This document shows, in pieces, positions 42,372 through 53,500 of a DNA stretch of 64,000 bases. The notes beneath the pieces are model-generated. The model searched no databases, was not told the DNA's origin, and saw only the letters and a program-made list of their open reading frames with translations. Numbering within the stretch: position 1 is the first letter of the stretch; each line of letters opens with the position of its first letter. Source of the DNA: Eutreptiella sp. 'Long Island Sound 2002' (Eukaryota > Euglenozoa > Euglenophyceae > Eutreptiales > Eutreptiaceae); the NCBI GenBank assembly GCA_964036045.1, contig OZ038384.1, positions 40,960,844-41,024,843 on the forward strand. The letters are read 5' to 3'. Both the position numbers and the translations under genes were made by a program.

Positions 42372-43499
42372 TCAGTGCGTCCACGCGTGGTCGAGCTGTG
42401 CCCGCTGTGCGACCGGGCCGAGCGTCTGCATGGTGAATGGGTGCTTGGTGTAGTGCCCACGCACGCGCAGGCTGTCCTGAAGCCACTGCAGGGGCATCTG
42501 GTTGACCGCCTTCAACGCGCCCGCGGGGAGCCCATTGGCACGCTCGCAGTCGGCGTGCCGCAGGAGGTGGAGGATGACCTCGTCGTCCACTGTATGGACC
42601 CACGGCCTGTGGGTGCTGTACTTCCGGGGGAGGGAGGCGGCCACCCCCTCCCAGTCGGGTACCGTGCCTGAGATGGCGACCGCCCAGGTGCCTTCGAGGT
42701 CGGCAGCGAGGGCGACACTAGTGGAGTGCCTGCAGGGCCCGCCCCCCGATGCGTCGAAGGACGTGTAGCCCCGGGCCTCTGGGATCCAATAGTACCTGGT
42801 GGGGCTGGGCCACCCCGCGTTGAGGGCGGCGAAGTGCCACTTGACGTTGGGGTGGTCGGGGGTCAACTGGTCCACACTCAGTGCCAGAGTCTTGTGACGG
42901 CGGGTCCGCGGATGGTCGTGGAATCGGATTCCAGCTCGGCTGACGGTGCTCGCCAAGGACCGCAGCGCAGTTAGATGCTCCCTGAGCCACACCGGGCTTC
43001 CCTGTTGGTGCAGCACCGGGTGCCCTGCGTCTTTTGGCTGGTCCTCCAGCGTGTGCCCCGCCATGTGTGGGTCGTCTGGCACTACAGTAGCCACCAGCAG
43101 GGTGGTGCCGCGGGGTAGCCCACAAGGCCTCGGCTGGCCCGCCCCAAGCTGCACTATCACCCACTCGGTCAGGAGCTGCGGCTGTTCCGTCGCCCGGGCG
43201 CACTGGTCGTCCGTGGTCACCGACCACACCGTCGTCGTTGCGTGGGTTTGTGAACGTAGGGGCTCGGGCCACGCCACGTCCGCATTGGGCGCCTGTTGTT
43301 CGCCGTCCGCTACCACGTCGCGGAGGATGTACATGAGGGCCGCCGGCGGATGGTACGCCGCCCCCTGCGTGGAGGGGGATAGGATGCCTTGACGGCTGTA
43401 GCCCTCGAAGGACATAGAGAACGCTACACGTACAGGGGCCTTCGTGGTGCCTTTGGTCGAGAACTGGGTCTCACCTGAAGGAGAACTCTTAACCACCAA
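42372..43499 (-). CDS. C2 375-aa ORF, possibly with a degenerate RNase H-like fold
   Basis: Open from MVVKSSPSGETQFSTKGTTK at the gypsy B junction to DHAWTH. Residues 1-190 have no recognised domain. About 245-330 has YTSFDASGGG, a strand pair (SVALAADLEGTWAVAISG), then DDEVILHLLRHAD, loosely like an RNase H beta1-beta2-helix start with the first Asp; the later acidic residues are not clear. The Met is at the block edge and the real start may have been lost. C1 keeps residues 56-166. Confidence 0.4.
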   Translation of the reverse strand: MVVKSSPSGETQFSTKGTTKAPVRVAFSMSFEGYSRQGILSPSTQGAAYHPPAALMYILRDVVADGEQQAPNADVAWPEPLRSQTHATTTVWSVTTDDQCARATEQPQLLTEWVIVQLGAGQPRPCGLPRGTTLLVATVVPDDPHMAGHTLEDQPKDAGHPVLHQQGSPVWLREHLTALRSLASTVSRAGIRFHDHPRTRRHKTLALSVDQLTPDHPNVKWHFAALNAGWPSPTRYYWIPEARGYTSFDASGGGPCRHSTSVALAADLEGTWAVAISGTVPDWEGVAASLPRKYSTHRPWVHTVDDEVILHLLRHADCERANGLPAGALKAVNQMPLQWLQDSLRVRGHYTKHPFTMQTLGPVAQRAQLDHAWTH

Positions 43500-43523
43500 A
43501 TAGTTATACCGGGTCCCTCACGT

Positions 43524-43552
43524 CATGGTACAAGGATGATCTCTGTACCATG
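43524..43552. repeat. 9-bp inverted repeat at the C2/gypsy B junction
   Basis: CATGGTACA, 11-nt loop, TGTACCATG. Same as 14654-14682. Confidence 0.6.
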
Positions 43553-43913
43553 GCTGGGCCCCTGGGTCGTCGCGGCCGTTGGCATGAGTTCCTTTCCCCG
43601 TACAACATTGTTGTCGTATACAAGCCGGGTAAGGACAATGATGTCGCGGACGGGATGAGCTGGTGGGCGTACACTGCGGAGCTGGCGGATGACACCAACT
43701 TCCATGGTTCAGACGCCGACTTGGAGGGGTATGAGGACTGGGAAGCCCAAGAAAAGGCTTGAAACGATGCCCTCATTGATCAGCTGTCCATATCCCGCGA
43801 AAGGAGTGAGTCTGGACCCACATGCAGCCATACCGCCAAGTGCCAGGGTCACTGTAGCGGGTTAAAGCAATCTCCGCGCGGCCAGCCACTACCCCTGCTT
43901 TCATTATGAGTGC
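43526..43913 (+). pseudogene. Gypsy B: RNase H C-terminal fragment and start of linker
   Basis: RGRWHEFLSPYNIVVVYKPG, KDNDVADGMSW, then DADLEGYEDWEAQEKA and a stop (TGA 43760). It shows the uninterrupted sequence into which el2 inserted in copy 1. The frame continues past the stop with NDALIDQLS and AASHYPCFHYECA up to the inversion breakpoint at about 43914. Confidence 0.75.
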
Positions 43914-44911
43914 GCCACAGGGCCCTGCCATGCCTCGTCCAGCTTGGGATGTTGGCCAGGCTGGTTGGTCCTGTTTTGCACCCATACGCGGTCTCCCTCT
44001 CTAAACTGCAGAGACGAGGGTTTTTTTTGGAAGGCCTGGTACTCGCGGGCATGGAGGTCAACGAAGTTTGATTGGATGAACTGGCGTTTGTCCTGATCCC
44101 TGCAAAAGTACTCGGTCGCATCCTCCAGCCAGGTATCCGCGGTCAGCGGGGGTAACTGGCCAAACCCGATAGGGTCCCGGCCAAAAACCAGCCGGTGTGG
44201 TGAGTAGGCTGCAATGGGGCCCGGTAGGTCATTAAGACCCCACAGGGCAACGGGGAAGGCACATATCCAGTCCAACTTGCGGAACACTAAGTATAGCCGC
44301 AGTGCATTGACAAAAGACCGGACTGCCTGCTCCGCACGCCCATTACTCTGTGGTCTATACAATATAGACATGGCCTGGGTAATGCCAGCAAGACCACACA
44401 GGGCTTCGAAGAACTCTTAGGTGATGATGGACTGATTATAAGAATATATCTCCCTGGGCATCCCCATAAAAAAGGCACAATACTGCAGAAATAGGGCGGC
44501 GGCGTTATGGCTCGTCTGTCCCTCTTGTCTACATGGGATGGCCAGGATATAAGCTGTGAAACAACATATGATAACCATCGAATAGTCCACCTTCATCTCT
44601 GTTTCAGGATGTTTAACTTCAGGCAGAGATACAAAGTTGATTGCCACTGATGGAAAGGGGTAGGAGGGCACGGGAAAGGGCTCACATGAGTCAGGATATG
44701 GCCCCCCCCGTGCCTTGGACTGTGCACATACCACACAGGCATCCGCAACCTCCTTCACTCTGTCCCTGAAGTCATCGTTCGACAGATTACGGACATGGAA
44801 CTGTCGCTTGAACAGTCCCAGGGTTTTGGGGGTACGTAGATGTGCACAGTAGTGCACTGCTTCTATTACCTTGCTCAGGATGGCCACAGGAACCACTGCC
44901 CTACCATGCAA
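43914..44911 (-). pseudogene. Gypsy B integrase (catalytic residues lost), inverted
   Basis: Two frames separated by a stop near 44417. The first has the zinc finger VHYCAHLRTPKTLGLFKRQF, H, then CVVCAQSKA, and the core strand VAINFVSLP with Asn for the first Asp and EIYSYNQS with Tyr for the second. The second has SILYRPQSNGRAEQAV with the Glu retained, then GLNDLPGPIAAYSPHRLVFG and the GPY-like part (VDLHAREYQAF). The zinc finger is better kept than in gypsy A; the core is dead. Confidence 0.8.
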
Positions 44912-44929
44912 CCTGATATGGGGGTGTCA

Positions 44930-45334
44930 CTATTGTGGTTCATGCCACCGGTATATTCCATACTCAATGTCTGTCTTGATACCCCAGTCTAGCCGAACTT
45001 TCGAGTTGGGGTCCTCAGCGTAGTATGGGTCCCAATACTCATACAGGATACTACACGGTGGGACCACATTCACCGATGTGACGGAAGCAATCAAGGCGTG
45101 AGGAGCATGACGAGACTCCCTCATCACATGGACCATACCATGGAGGTCTGGATCCTGAAAGAACTCAGGACCCACGGACTCTTCAGCCTCAGAACCACAG
45201 TCAGGATCATCAGAACCACGGTACGCGACGTTCAGGACACCACACGTGTTAATCTTATGGTGATCCAGGCAATCAGGACACGGAGGGGGGTCCGCAGTGA
45301 GTGGCTCATCAGCAGGAAGGGGGTCCTGAGTCAC
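44930..45334 (-). pseudogene. Gypsy B linker before integrase, inverted
   Basis: A 134-aa frame equivalent to gypsy A 25920-26320: CPDCLDHHKINTCGVLNVAY, ESRHAPHALIASVTSVNV, IEYGIYRWHEPQ. Precedes the integrase on the same inverted piece. Confidence 0.65.
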
Positions 45335-45405
45335 CTGGACCCTGTATTTCGGATGAAGCAGAGCATCAGCTGCCGTCTCGGCATCTAGCTGTTTCGGACT
45401 GGTGC

Positions 45406-45727
45406 AAAGATCCTCCGTAAGGTTTCAACAAATACATACGTAGTAAACCTGAACAGTAAGGAGGTCATTCTGTCGGTGGGAAGGCTAAAGCCCTATTTAC
45501 CGCGATGGGATGGCGCGAACCCCCCCCTATATCATTACTCCTATGTTGTCGAGGATGTTTCCGAGCATGAGTATAGGGGTAAGATTCGAAGGAAAGCGAA
45601 GAAGTCCGAACAGCCCTTCGAAGGCAGCAAACCCTGGTCGAGAGTCAAATACCCGGGTCTTGATGGCCCAAAATGGCATGATGTCACTGCTTTCCTGCAT
45701 TACATCGACAGAGACGCGCTGGACTAA
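45406..45727 (+). pseudogene. Gypsy B integrase tail and chromodomain
   Basis: Back on the plus strand after the inversion: TNTYVVNLNSKEVILSVGRL, KPYLPRW, then YVVEDVSEHEYRGKIRR and KPWSRVKYPGLDGPKWHDVT ending RDALD. One continuous frame from the GPY-like end to the chromodomain, unlike gypsy A, which is frameshifted here. Confidence 0.7.
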
Positions 45728-47046
45728 AATCAGCGGCACCACATCACGATGTCCACTGATTCCCTCGGAGAAGGTTAGCTGTCGCTGGACCGACTGATCT
45801 GCTCTCCTGACGCCCAGCCTGAGGGTGTCTATAAACTGTCCTGCCTGACTTGTAGTCTAGGGCTGAATCAGGCTGATCCCCCACCACCTGACACCCGCTC
45901 GGATGTCCCTGCACCCCCTGAGCCGGTCTCTGGCGTACAATGGGCAGTTACTCAGGTGGCATCTCTGGTGTTTGCCTCTCTCTTTCCTTCCCTCTGGGGT
46001 ATCCATAGACCTGTAGGTCTACAGTACCTCTATTTCCTTCTCCTCCTGAGATAGCTCTGGACCTGACGGCCAGGGGTTTCTGAGAGTCTTGAAATGCATC
46101 CCACATGGGCAATGCAGGGCATCAGTTGGGGTCATGTACCTGGATTGGGTTGGAATGGCTCCGACCTAGAGTGCCAGCCAATACAGTTAATCCCCAGCGC
46201 TCGCCAGGTCATGGGAATGGCTGTGAAGAGCCGAGTCTGAAAGGACATACAGACCGGAAAAAGCAGGGTGTGAGACTTGATATTTCGGCCTTCGTGTGAC
46301 TGAGGGCCAGGTGGTTGCACGGTATAATGTGCAATAAGACCCGTGTGCAAGAACTGTCAACGGGGACTGGCCTATCAGGAACCGCAAACGCCAGCAGGGT
46401 ACGTTGGAACGCTTTGGCGTCAAGGTACTTGGGTTATGAGAATACCACCTTCCTGCTGGTCCCCCTCTCACCGCCAGCGCACATACGTCCGCACCGGGTT
46501 ACGTTGAACAGCTCAGGACCATGACAGGACAAGGCTGTGATCTTTTTCTGTGTGTGGTGCTGAATTTCAGGCAGTTTATAGTATTTAATTGCGTACTATC
46601 CCATCCCTCTCTTGTCCTGCCCGCCATTGCTGAGAATGGCTACCTTCTCTTTTTTTTTCACCCGCTGATGGCAAGCGGACGCTTTCACTCTTGTACATAT
46701 ATGGAAGTGGGAAGCCGTACTGCACGTAGTCACCTCAGTTCTGGTGTACATAGTTTAGCCACTCGCCAGTTCGCCATAGCTTTTTCTTTGAGAGTGGTCG
46801 CCAACTTGGTCCCCGGCCTTGAGCTGAATAGGGGAGTGGAAAGCTGATGCGGCCACCTCTTTTTCATTGAGAGCAGGCGCCAACTCAGATCCTGTGTTGG
46901 TCTGGGGAGGGCAGTGTAAAAGACATTTGGCTGTTTAGGACCATTTTACACCCACCCGTCCCATCCCTTTGTATGTTTCGTTTCTGCCACCACCTGGTGG
47001 TTTCTTCCTCCTCAGTGGGGGCACTGAGCTTTGGGAGGGGAGTATT
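45728..47046 (+). other. Gypsy B 3' non-coding region
   Basis: Counterpart of 27702-28963. Contains the shortened antisense ORF at 46471-46187 and ends at the purine tract GGGAGGGGAG near 47033. Confidence 0.5.
46187..46471 (-). pseudogene. Antisense ORF in gypsy B 3' region
   Basis: 94 aa matching the middle of the gypsy A antisense ORF (SHPAFSGLYVLSDSALHSHS) and ending early at a stop. Function unknown. Confidence 0.2.
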
Positions 47047-47638
47047 TGGTGTCAGACAACCCCCTGGAACCCCTGCGTATGTCCTCCACTACTCATCCTT
47101 TAACCCCCCCTCTTCAAGTGAACAACTGTACTTTGTTTCCCACAACAAGTCCTCATCCCAAGTTCCCCGAAACTTGAAATCTTTGGAAAACTTCAGGGGA
47201 CTAGGCGCATTTTTTTTGGTTTTGTAAGTCGACCGAGAGGGAATGAAAATTCTTTCATATTTGTGGGCCAACTTCTTTGAAATCTGCAAAGGTACAGGAC
47301 CTGGGTTTTGGCTCCGGCGCCTGTGTGAACGGGCGTTGGGCCAGTTTGAGTAACTACCGCCAGTTTGCGCCCATGCGACCAAAATCGCGGAACCACGAAC
47401 TGGGCTTCACAGAAATTTAACAAAGGCCAGCGATGATGATTTAACTTCACTGTTGCCTCATTCAATAACATGATTATACAGCGCAATCAAAAAACCGTGG
47501 AGCGCTCAGGTTAAAATCGAAAACTGGGCATCGACATCATGCCCAGGCAAAATAAGATGCTGAGTAGGTCAAGGAGCCTCGCCGGCACCTTACGGTGCCC
47601 TTTTTTCCCCTTGCCCCTCATTTCACTAGTCATGGCAT
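47047..47638 (+). repeat. Gypsy B 3' LTR-like segment
   Basis: Matches 28964-29524 (TGTCAGACAACCCCCTGGAACC near the start; GATGATTTAACTTCACTGTT and CCTTGCCCCTCATTTCACTA near the end). Interrupted at its right end by the hAT element. Confidence 0.45.
47631..47638. repeat. hAT target site duplication, left (CATGGCAT)
   Basis: Eight bases repeated exactly at 49126-49133. Uninterrupted versions of the site exist at 49829 and 29525. Confidence 0.9.
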
Positions 47639-49125
47639 CAGGGTCGGTACAATACAGCGTATATATACGCGTAACCTATATATACACGTACCGTATCGCG
47701 ACAATATAGTACAGTACGCGTCTGTCTCCGTGGCCTGCCTCTGGCGCCTGTCGCGCTTACCGTAAAACCAAAACATGTGCCAGACAAGAAAAATCAAGGT
47801 GCCGAGTTTTACAGTCTGGCGGCATTACAAAAAGGCAAAACCCTAACTGTCTTTTTTCAACCCATTTGTTTAAGGGTTTGCCTCATAAGAACTTATTTGT
47901 CGAAATTGAGGACTGTTTATACTGAAAGATAGCAGGGCTATGTCCGCACATCCTTTGCGCATCGCCGCATATGCCTGCCACTGTTTGGAACCACTTCTGC
48001 GTAGAGATACAAGCGTCGCAAACCTTTAGTGCAGAAATTTAGAATGCCACAATAGTCCCGCGCAAGCAGTGAAAGAGATTCATTCCAAATTCCAAATTCA
48101 CATTCCAAAGGTGCTGACGACAGTGTCCCTCACAGCGAACCCAGTGTCACTCACAATGAAGGCGCGAACGACAATTATGCTGATGAATGGGACGAATGGG
48201 ATGAGGTATTCGCCAACCAATAGCAGCGGCACCAGTATGAGGGCTTCTGTTGGAGGCAGCAAGGAGAGAGCAAGCAGCCCATGTCCTACGCCGTCTGGTC
48301 ACAACTTAAGACACAGTTGGGCGCCCAGCTGGAGCTCAAGAGGCTTCCGGTGGCAGAGCAGGATAAACAGTGAGCACAGGTTTGAACTTCTACTCCTCCG
48401 TCTCGTCCTCTTCATCAAAAAGATAATCAGGCAGAACACAGGGCTCTTTGAAGGCTGGGTCCCTGATTTTTGTTAACAGGCGCATATTCTGATAAATATA
48501 GACCGGTGTTTCACCCTTGTGGCAATAGAGCCTGTTTCTGCTCTTGGAATGGATAAAACGAAACACACTCCAGTTGCGCTCGGCTGCAGAGGCCACAGTA
48601 CGTGTAGAATGTACACGGAGGGCAATGTCCCTTACGACAGTAGTTCCACAACAGAACGCCTGAAACCAGTTGAATCTTCCCAGAGAAAGAGTCCAGATAG
48701 GTGAGTTTACTAAGCCACCAAGTGTGGACAGCAGTCTGGATCTCGGTGGCTTAGCCCTGAGGATGTGGATGTGAAACGTTTGTCTTTGGTGCAGGGTGAT
48801 CGGACGCATCACTGATGAGGTCATGCTTGACGACATCATCAGTGACTTCACTGATGACTACATGGTTGACACCACTGATGATGTCATCAAGCAGGATAAG
48901 GAAATATAGACCAAAAGGTGTCGAAGAAACAAATAAAAGGCAAAACATTATTTTTGCAAACAATTGCAGGTTGTACACTAAAACAGAATATCTGCACAAT
49001 ATAGGACCATAACGTCTGTGAACAAACACTACTTTGTCAGTAGATTTTGAGATACCATACATTACATTACAGTACTGTATCGGACCGATACAATACATTA
49101 CACGTACTGTATTGTACCAACCCTG
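47639..49125 (-). mobile_element. hAT-superfamily DNA transposon, non-autonomous, 1,487 bp
   Basis: Terminal inverted repeats CAGGGTCGGTACAATACAG (left) and, reverse-complemented, CAGGGTTGGTACAATACAG (right), flanked by a perfect 8-bp target duplication as in hAT elements. Subterminal regions are full of short palindromes (CGTATATATACG, TACAGTACTGTA, GTATCGGACCGATAC), likely transposase-binding repeats. It contains only the C-terminal end of a transposase. Absent from copy 1, so it arrived after the tandem duplication. Confidence 0.92.
48390..48722 (-). pseudogene. hAT transposase C-terminal dimerisation domain remnant
   Basis: Frame 48851-48390, residues 44-153: FNWFQAFCCGTTVVRDIALR, then VASAAERNWSVFRFIHSKSR, NRLYCHKGETPVYIYQNMRL, acidic end DEEDETEE. 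The ERNWS...IHSK.RNRL...VYI..N.RL signature is the hAT dimerisation region. The catalytic DDE part and BED finger are absent, so the element cannot mobilise itself. Confidence 0.85.
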
Positions 49126-49828
49126 CATGGCATGCCATTTATGTGCATTTCATAGGGTCACTTCAGCAGGGCATATCTTGCAGCCAGTGCTTCTGAAGCC
49201 TTCCAAATGAAATGCATAGGGAAGCCAGAGGTGTCTATTTTGATTGTATATTACGTTGATTTGTAAGTTGCAAGTAGATTCGAAGTTATGAGTGGTTTTT
49301 CGAGTTCTGGTCATAAAAAATGGATTCGAATAATACCATGTATTGCCCCATGAAAAGAAAGGTATGCATCCCTTTCCATGGTGTATATGGACCCAACCCA
49401 TCTTGGGTCAGTTCAGTGTGATGTTTGGAATTCATTTAATCACCATGGTGGGTCAAGCCATCCACAGTTGGGTTGCCACCCATGGCTCAAAACAGCCATT
49501 TGTGGCCATGGTATGGACCCACTTCGGAAGCCTCGTCCCAGGAGCCATTGTGTCGAATTTGTTGGCGCCTGTGCAACTAAAATTGCGGAGTTATGAAGTG
49601 GGCTTTACGGAAAATTAACAAAGGCCAGCAATGTTGATTTGACTGCACCGTTGCTTCATTCATTATCATAATTATTCAGTGGAATCAAAAAACCGCGATG
49701 CGGTGAGGTAAAAATTGAAAAGTCAGCATCGACATCATGCCCAGGCACAATGAGATGCTGAGTACGTCAAGGAGCCTCGCCGGCACCCTACAGTGCCTTT
49801 CTTTCCCCTTGCTCCTCATTTGACTAGT
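49126..49828. repeat. Locally duplicated 703-bp segment with an embedded LTR fragment
   Basis: Begins with the hAT right target duplication and CATGGCATGCC; the same start recurs at 49829. The first copy runs as AT-rich unit DNA to about 49565, then switches to the gypsy LTR-like sequence (GGCGCCTGTG...GACTAGTCATGGCAT). Copy 1 has only one such segment. Confidence 0.7.
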
Positions 49829-52800
49829 CATGGCATGCCATCTTTCTGCATTTCATAGGGTCACTTCAGCAGGGCATATCTTTCAGCCACAGCTTCTGTA
49901 ATCTTCACGCACAAATGCATAGGAAGGCCATCAGTGTTCATTGTGATTGTATAATAGGTAAACTTGTGAGTTGCAAGTAGATTTGAAGTTATGAGTGATT
50001 TATTGAGTTTCGGTCATAAAAAAGGAATCCAAGAAAACAGTGAATTGCCCCATGAAAAGAAAGGTATGCATCTCTTCCCATGGTGTACATGGACCCAATG
50101 CATCTTGGGTTTATTAGGTGTGATGTTTGGAACTCATTTGATCACCGTGGTGGTCAAGCCATCCATTGTGGGGCTGCCATCCATGGCCCAAAAGAGCCAT
50201 TCTTGGCCATGGTATGGACCCGCTTTGGAAACATTGTGCCAAGAGCCATTGTGTCAAATCGTGCTAAATTTCTGACATGCATGTCAGCATAAAAACCGAG
50301 TGCACATAGGCGCTTGACTCAATGAATTTCATGCTGCTGACTAAGATCTAATTCAATTGGAGTGTATTAGTCCTGAGCACACTTTTCTTCATGTGCCCAA
50401 CGTTTTACATGATATATGTCAGATCTTGTGGAGCCGTAAGTCAAGTAAAGTCTTGTTTTGTACGTACTCCATGCATACTTCTGAGATACAGAAGAGTTTG
50501 ACTCGCTTCGAGGCCCAAACATCTTCTTTTTGTAAAGTGTTTTGAATCACATTAAGTTTTTGTCACCATGTCATTTTCGAGTCAATTTGCACACATTTTC
50601 ACCCAATCAGGGGCTCATTTTCCGGGCTTTGTTTGTGGAGCCCGTTCAGAGCTTGATCCCAATCTCTGTTTGTGCGTGTTGGAGTTTGTGCCTACTCTGC
50701 ATTTCCTCTTTGTTTGCATTTTTTGCGGCCATCGACTGAGTTTGAGCATCAAAATGATCGACTTCATTTTCGACCTTTCAATTTTATGACCTCACTTGTG
50801 GTGACCATGGGGATGGACTACCGTGGAGTTGTAATTCGAACTCTGGATCCATCAGGGGCCTATTTCTCCTCACTATGCATATATGGTCATCTTCGCAGCC
50901 CCCGGACATGCAGCTGCTTGCTTCAGTTTAATTTGTGCACGCAATTTGGAGTTAATTTCATGCCAAGCAAAATTTGCCCAGCATGCAAGTCCAATGTTTC
51001 CCTGTGTATATGCTCATTTGTTGAGCTCATAACTCCAAGCCATCGTGGAGTTTTGACCTGGGATATGATTCCTGTGGGAGCGACAACTCTCTTCTCAGTA
51101 TATGTGATTTGTAAAATGAATCTGGGGCCGCCGGCGTCTCAGCAAAACCGGAAACCTCTTGGGATCCACAATTTCACTTGTCCACTTCAGGGCCTTGGGT
51201 TATTGCGTTCTTTGGGTCACCTTCCCTTGTCTCTTGACCCTAATTCGCTCCAGGGTGTCTATCTCGGGTATTGAGACTTGTTTTGGTACCTTTGATAATA
51301 TACTTAAGTCATTTGAACCTTTTTTGCCAAGCCTATCGCATAGTGGCTTTACATGGCTCCAACGAGGTCTATAGAGGGCCTTGAAAGCCACCCTGTCAAG
51401 TGGTCACTTTAAAGGCTAAAAGTAAAAAACCTATGGGAAGTTAGACCTTGGGATCTTCTCCTATGCTTCAATTGTGCACTCTACTTTACGTTGAGCATTT
51501 ATGTGAAGCTTACTGGTACAAAGGTTAACTGTGCTGAATTTTACCAGGAACGTTGTCAAAAATTCCTATTTCATGAGCTCACTTCAGGTCTTTGGCAAAG
51601 CTAGGCCAAAGGTCAGTTTCCAGCCAGCTTTTTGTCCATGGCCTACGAACAGTGTCTATGGGACATATTTGGGTCATTGAATCCTTGGCCCATCTTTGAA
51701 GGATCGGTCCAAGTCCATATGTCACTTTAATTTTGACATCAAACCTGTGTGTAAAACATGCTCATGCAACCCTTTTGGGGTTACTAAAAATGTCCTCAAA
51801 AAGTTTGTATTGGAGATTGCTGTTTTGCTCCAAGGCCAGGGGGAGGTAGAGGCAGTTCTTCTGGGACAATCCACTCCTTTGTAAGGTCTTTGTGCATGCA
51901 CTCTCCCAGTCCTTAGGCTATCACTATATTGGATTCAATTGCATTCTTTTCCTCCTTGTTTTTCACTATTGGGGAATTTCACCAAAGTGCGCAGCCCATT
52001 AGACTAGATACAGTGTCCTGGTATCGTTGAGATAGACCAGGATATTTTGGGATCATGTTGGTGAATCAGTGCCCTTTGGATGCCCCCACAGCCATTTCCT
52101 TGAAATGCCCCTACTGTGGCTGAGGGGCACTGGAATGTCAGTGAACTCTGATTTCTGGTTTTTCCTGCCTGTGTGCCCTGATGCCTGCAGTAAACCTCAG
52201 GGCCCACGTTGAGTTGTATCCCGCCCCCCTATGTGTGTCGGGGTGAAGGTCCTGGGTGCCCATAGATACCCTTGTCTCTGTATGGGACCCTGTCCAGTTG
52301 ATCTGACCCCCTTTGTGCCATTTTGTCCTGTGTGCATACTGTTTTTGTGGTTGCATGATGTATCTCATTTCATCCTTTTAGATACCAAGGGCTACTTTTG
52401 TGATTGCTGCGCTCACTCTGAGTTTCAGCAAGGTTTCAGACCTTAAAGAAAAAATAGTGAAGACAAATAGTAAACAAACCAAAAGAAAACCCACTTCTCA
52501 GATGTCCTGACCCCAAAAACCAAAGACAACACAAAGCAATTCAGAACAATTCACAGTTTGTAAAATCATCCGCTGATCATATGATATGATACAGAAATAA
52601 CCAATAGGACCAATTATCATGGTCCATAGTTATTATGATTACAATTATGGCCACGAATGTTCTTGGCCCATACCATGAATTTTTTACTCTGAAGTCTTCA
52701 TATTTTTGAATTCCAAATTGACCAGATCATAATCTGTAGAATGTGGGCAACGTTCTCGTCCTTACTAGAGGTTGAAAGGTCCCAATGGTCTTGATGTAAT

Positions 52801-53500
52801 CTTGAGACACATCCAAAGGTCCATGGCACTTTGTCCATGGCACCAAAAATTGGACTAATCAAAGAAGACAGTCAAGCGCTGACACAATTGTAATGATCGC
52901 GCTGCAGCTTGTTCTCCAGCTCTGCGCACTCCCAGAGCGATGGTGAAGGTCTCTCTGCTCGTCAATGTCCTTGTAGTAGGGCTCAAAATAGTCAAATGGT
53001 CCTGAAACGGTGTTGGCATCAAGAACCTTCTTGAACATGATTTTGTGGTTCACCAATTGCTCCCTAGATCTCGTCGACGATGTTTGCGTCGTCGTGGTTG
53101 TCGTCTTCTAAGGATGCATGCACCTAAGTTTGTTGCTAACTGTGGGTCGCGCGCCATCGCAGCAGAGAAAAATAGAAAACCAAGATAAAGACGCACAGCA
53201 AGAAAAATAAAAGAGAAAATCGGTTTTTCCGACCTCAGAAACCCCCCAAACAATTTTACGCCGCTGTTTGGCGAGGTCAAAAACCGTAGGACACACATGG
53301 AAATCCAAGAACAATAGAGCGACAACGGCGCCAAAGATGAACGTTGTGTGCCCCGTAACACCTCGCAAAGTGCGTGCCGTAGGAGCTACGCGACTTGTGC
53401 GCATAAAAAAAAAAACAAAGGGAGAGACACAAAACCAAAAACAGATAACGCACAAGTAACCAACGCACAAGAACCACAAAAGACCAAACGCCAACAGCCA
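49829..53500. repeat. AT-rich non-coding block, copy 2
   Basis: Partner of 29525-33200. Short ORFs in one copy are disrupted in the other. No gene supported. Confidence 0.6.

Larger units (their letters stand above)
37829..43500 (-). mobile_element. C2: GC-rich retroelement-like block, copy 2 (longer)
   Basis: GC-rich minus-strand coding block. From its 5' side: a 375-aa ORF (43499-42372), a Cys/His finger (42210-42157), a 327-aa ORF (42200-41217), a CX2C pair (40756-40685), a 281-aa ORF (40145-39300) and Pro/Ala/Arg-rich low complexity to 37829. Long G runs (near 37840, 39250, 41345) could form quadruplexes. The finger plus the following FVWELRN helix is the tail pattern of LINE-type RT proteins, but RT itself is not found. 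Confidence 0.5.
43914..45405 (-). other. Inverted 1.49-kb segment of gypsy B
   Basis: Relative to gypsy A the segment from the linker through the integrase C-terminus is turned round while both flanks keep plus orientation. GTGC is present at both junctions (GAGTGC/GCCACAG and ACTGGTGC/AAAGATCC). The inversion splits the element into unusable parts. Confidence 0.85.
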
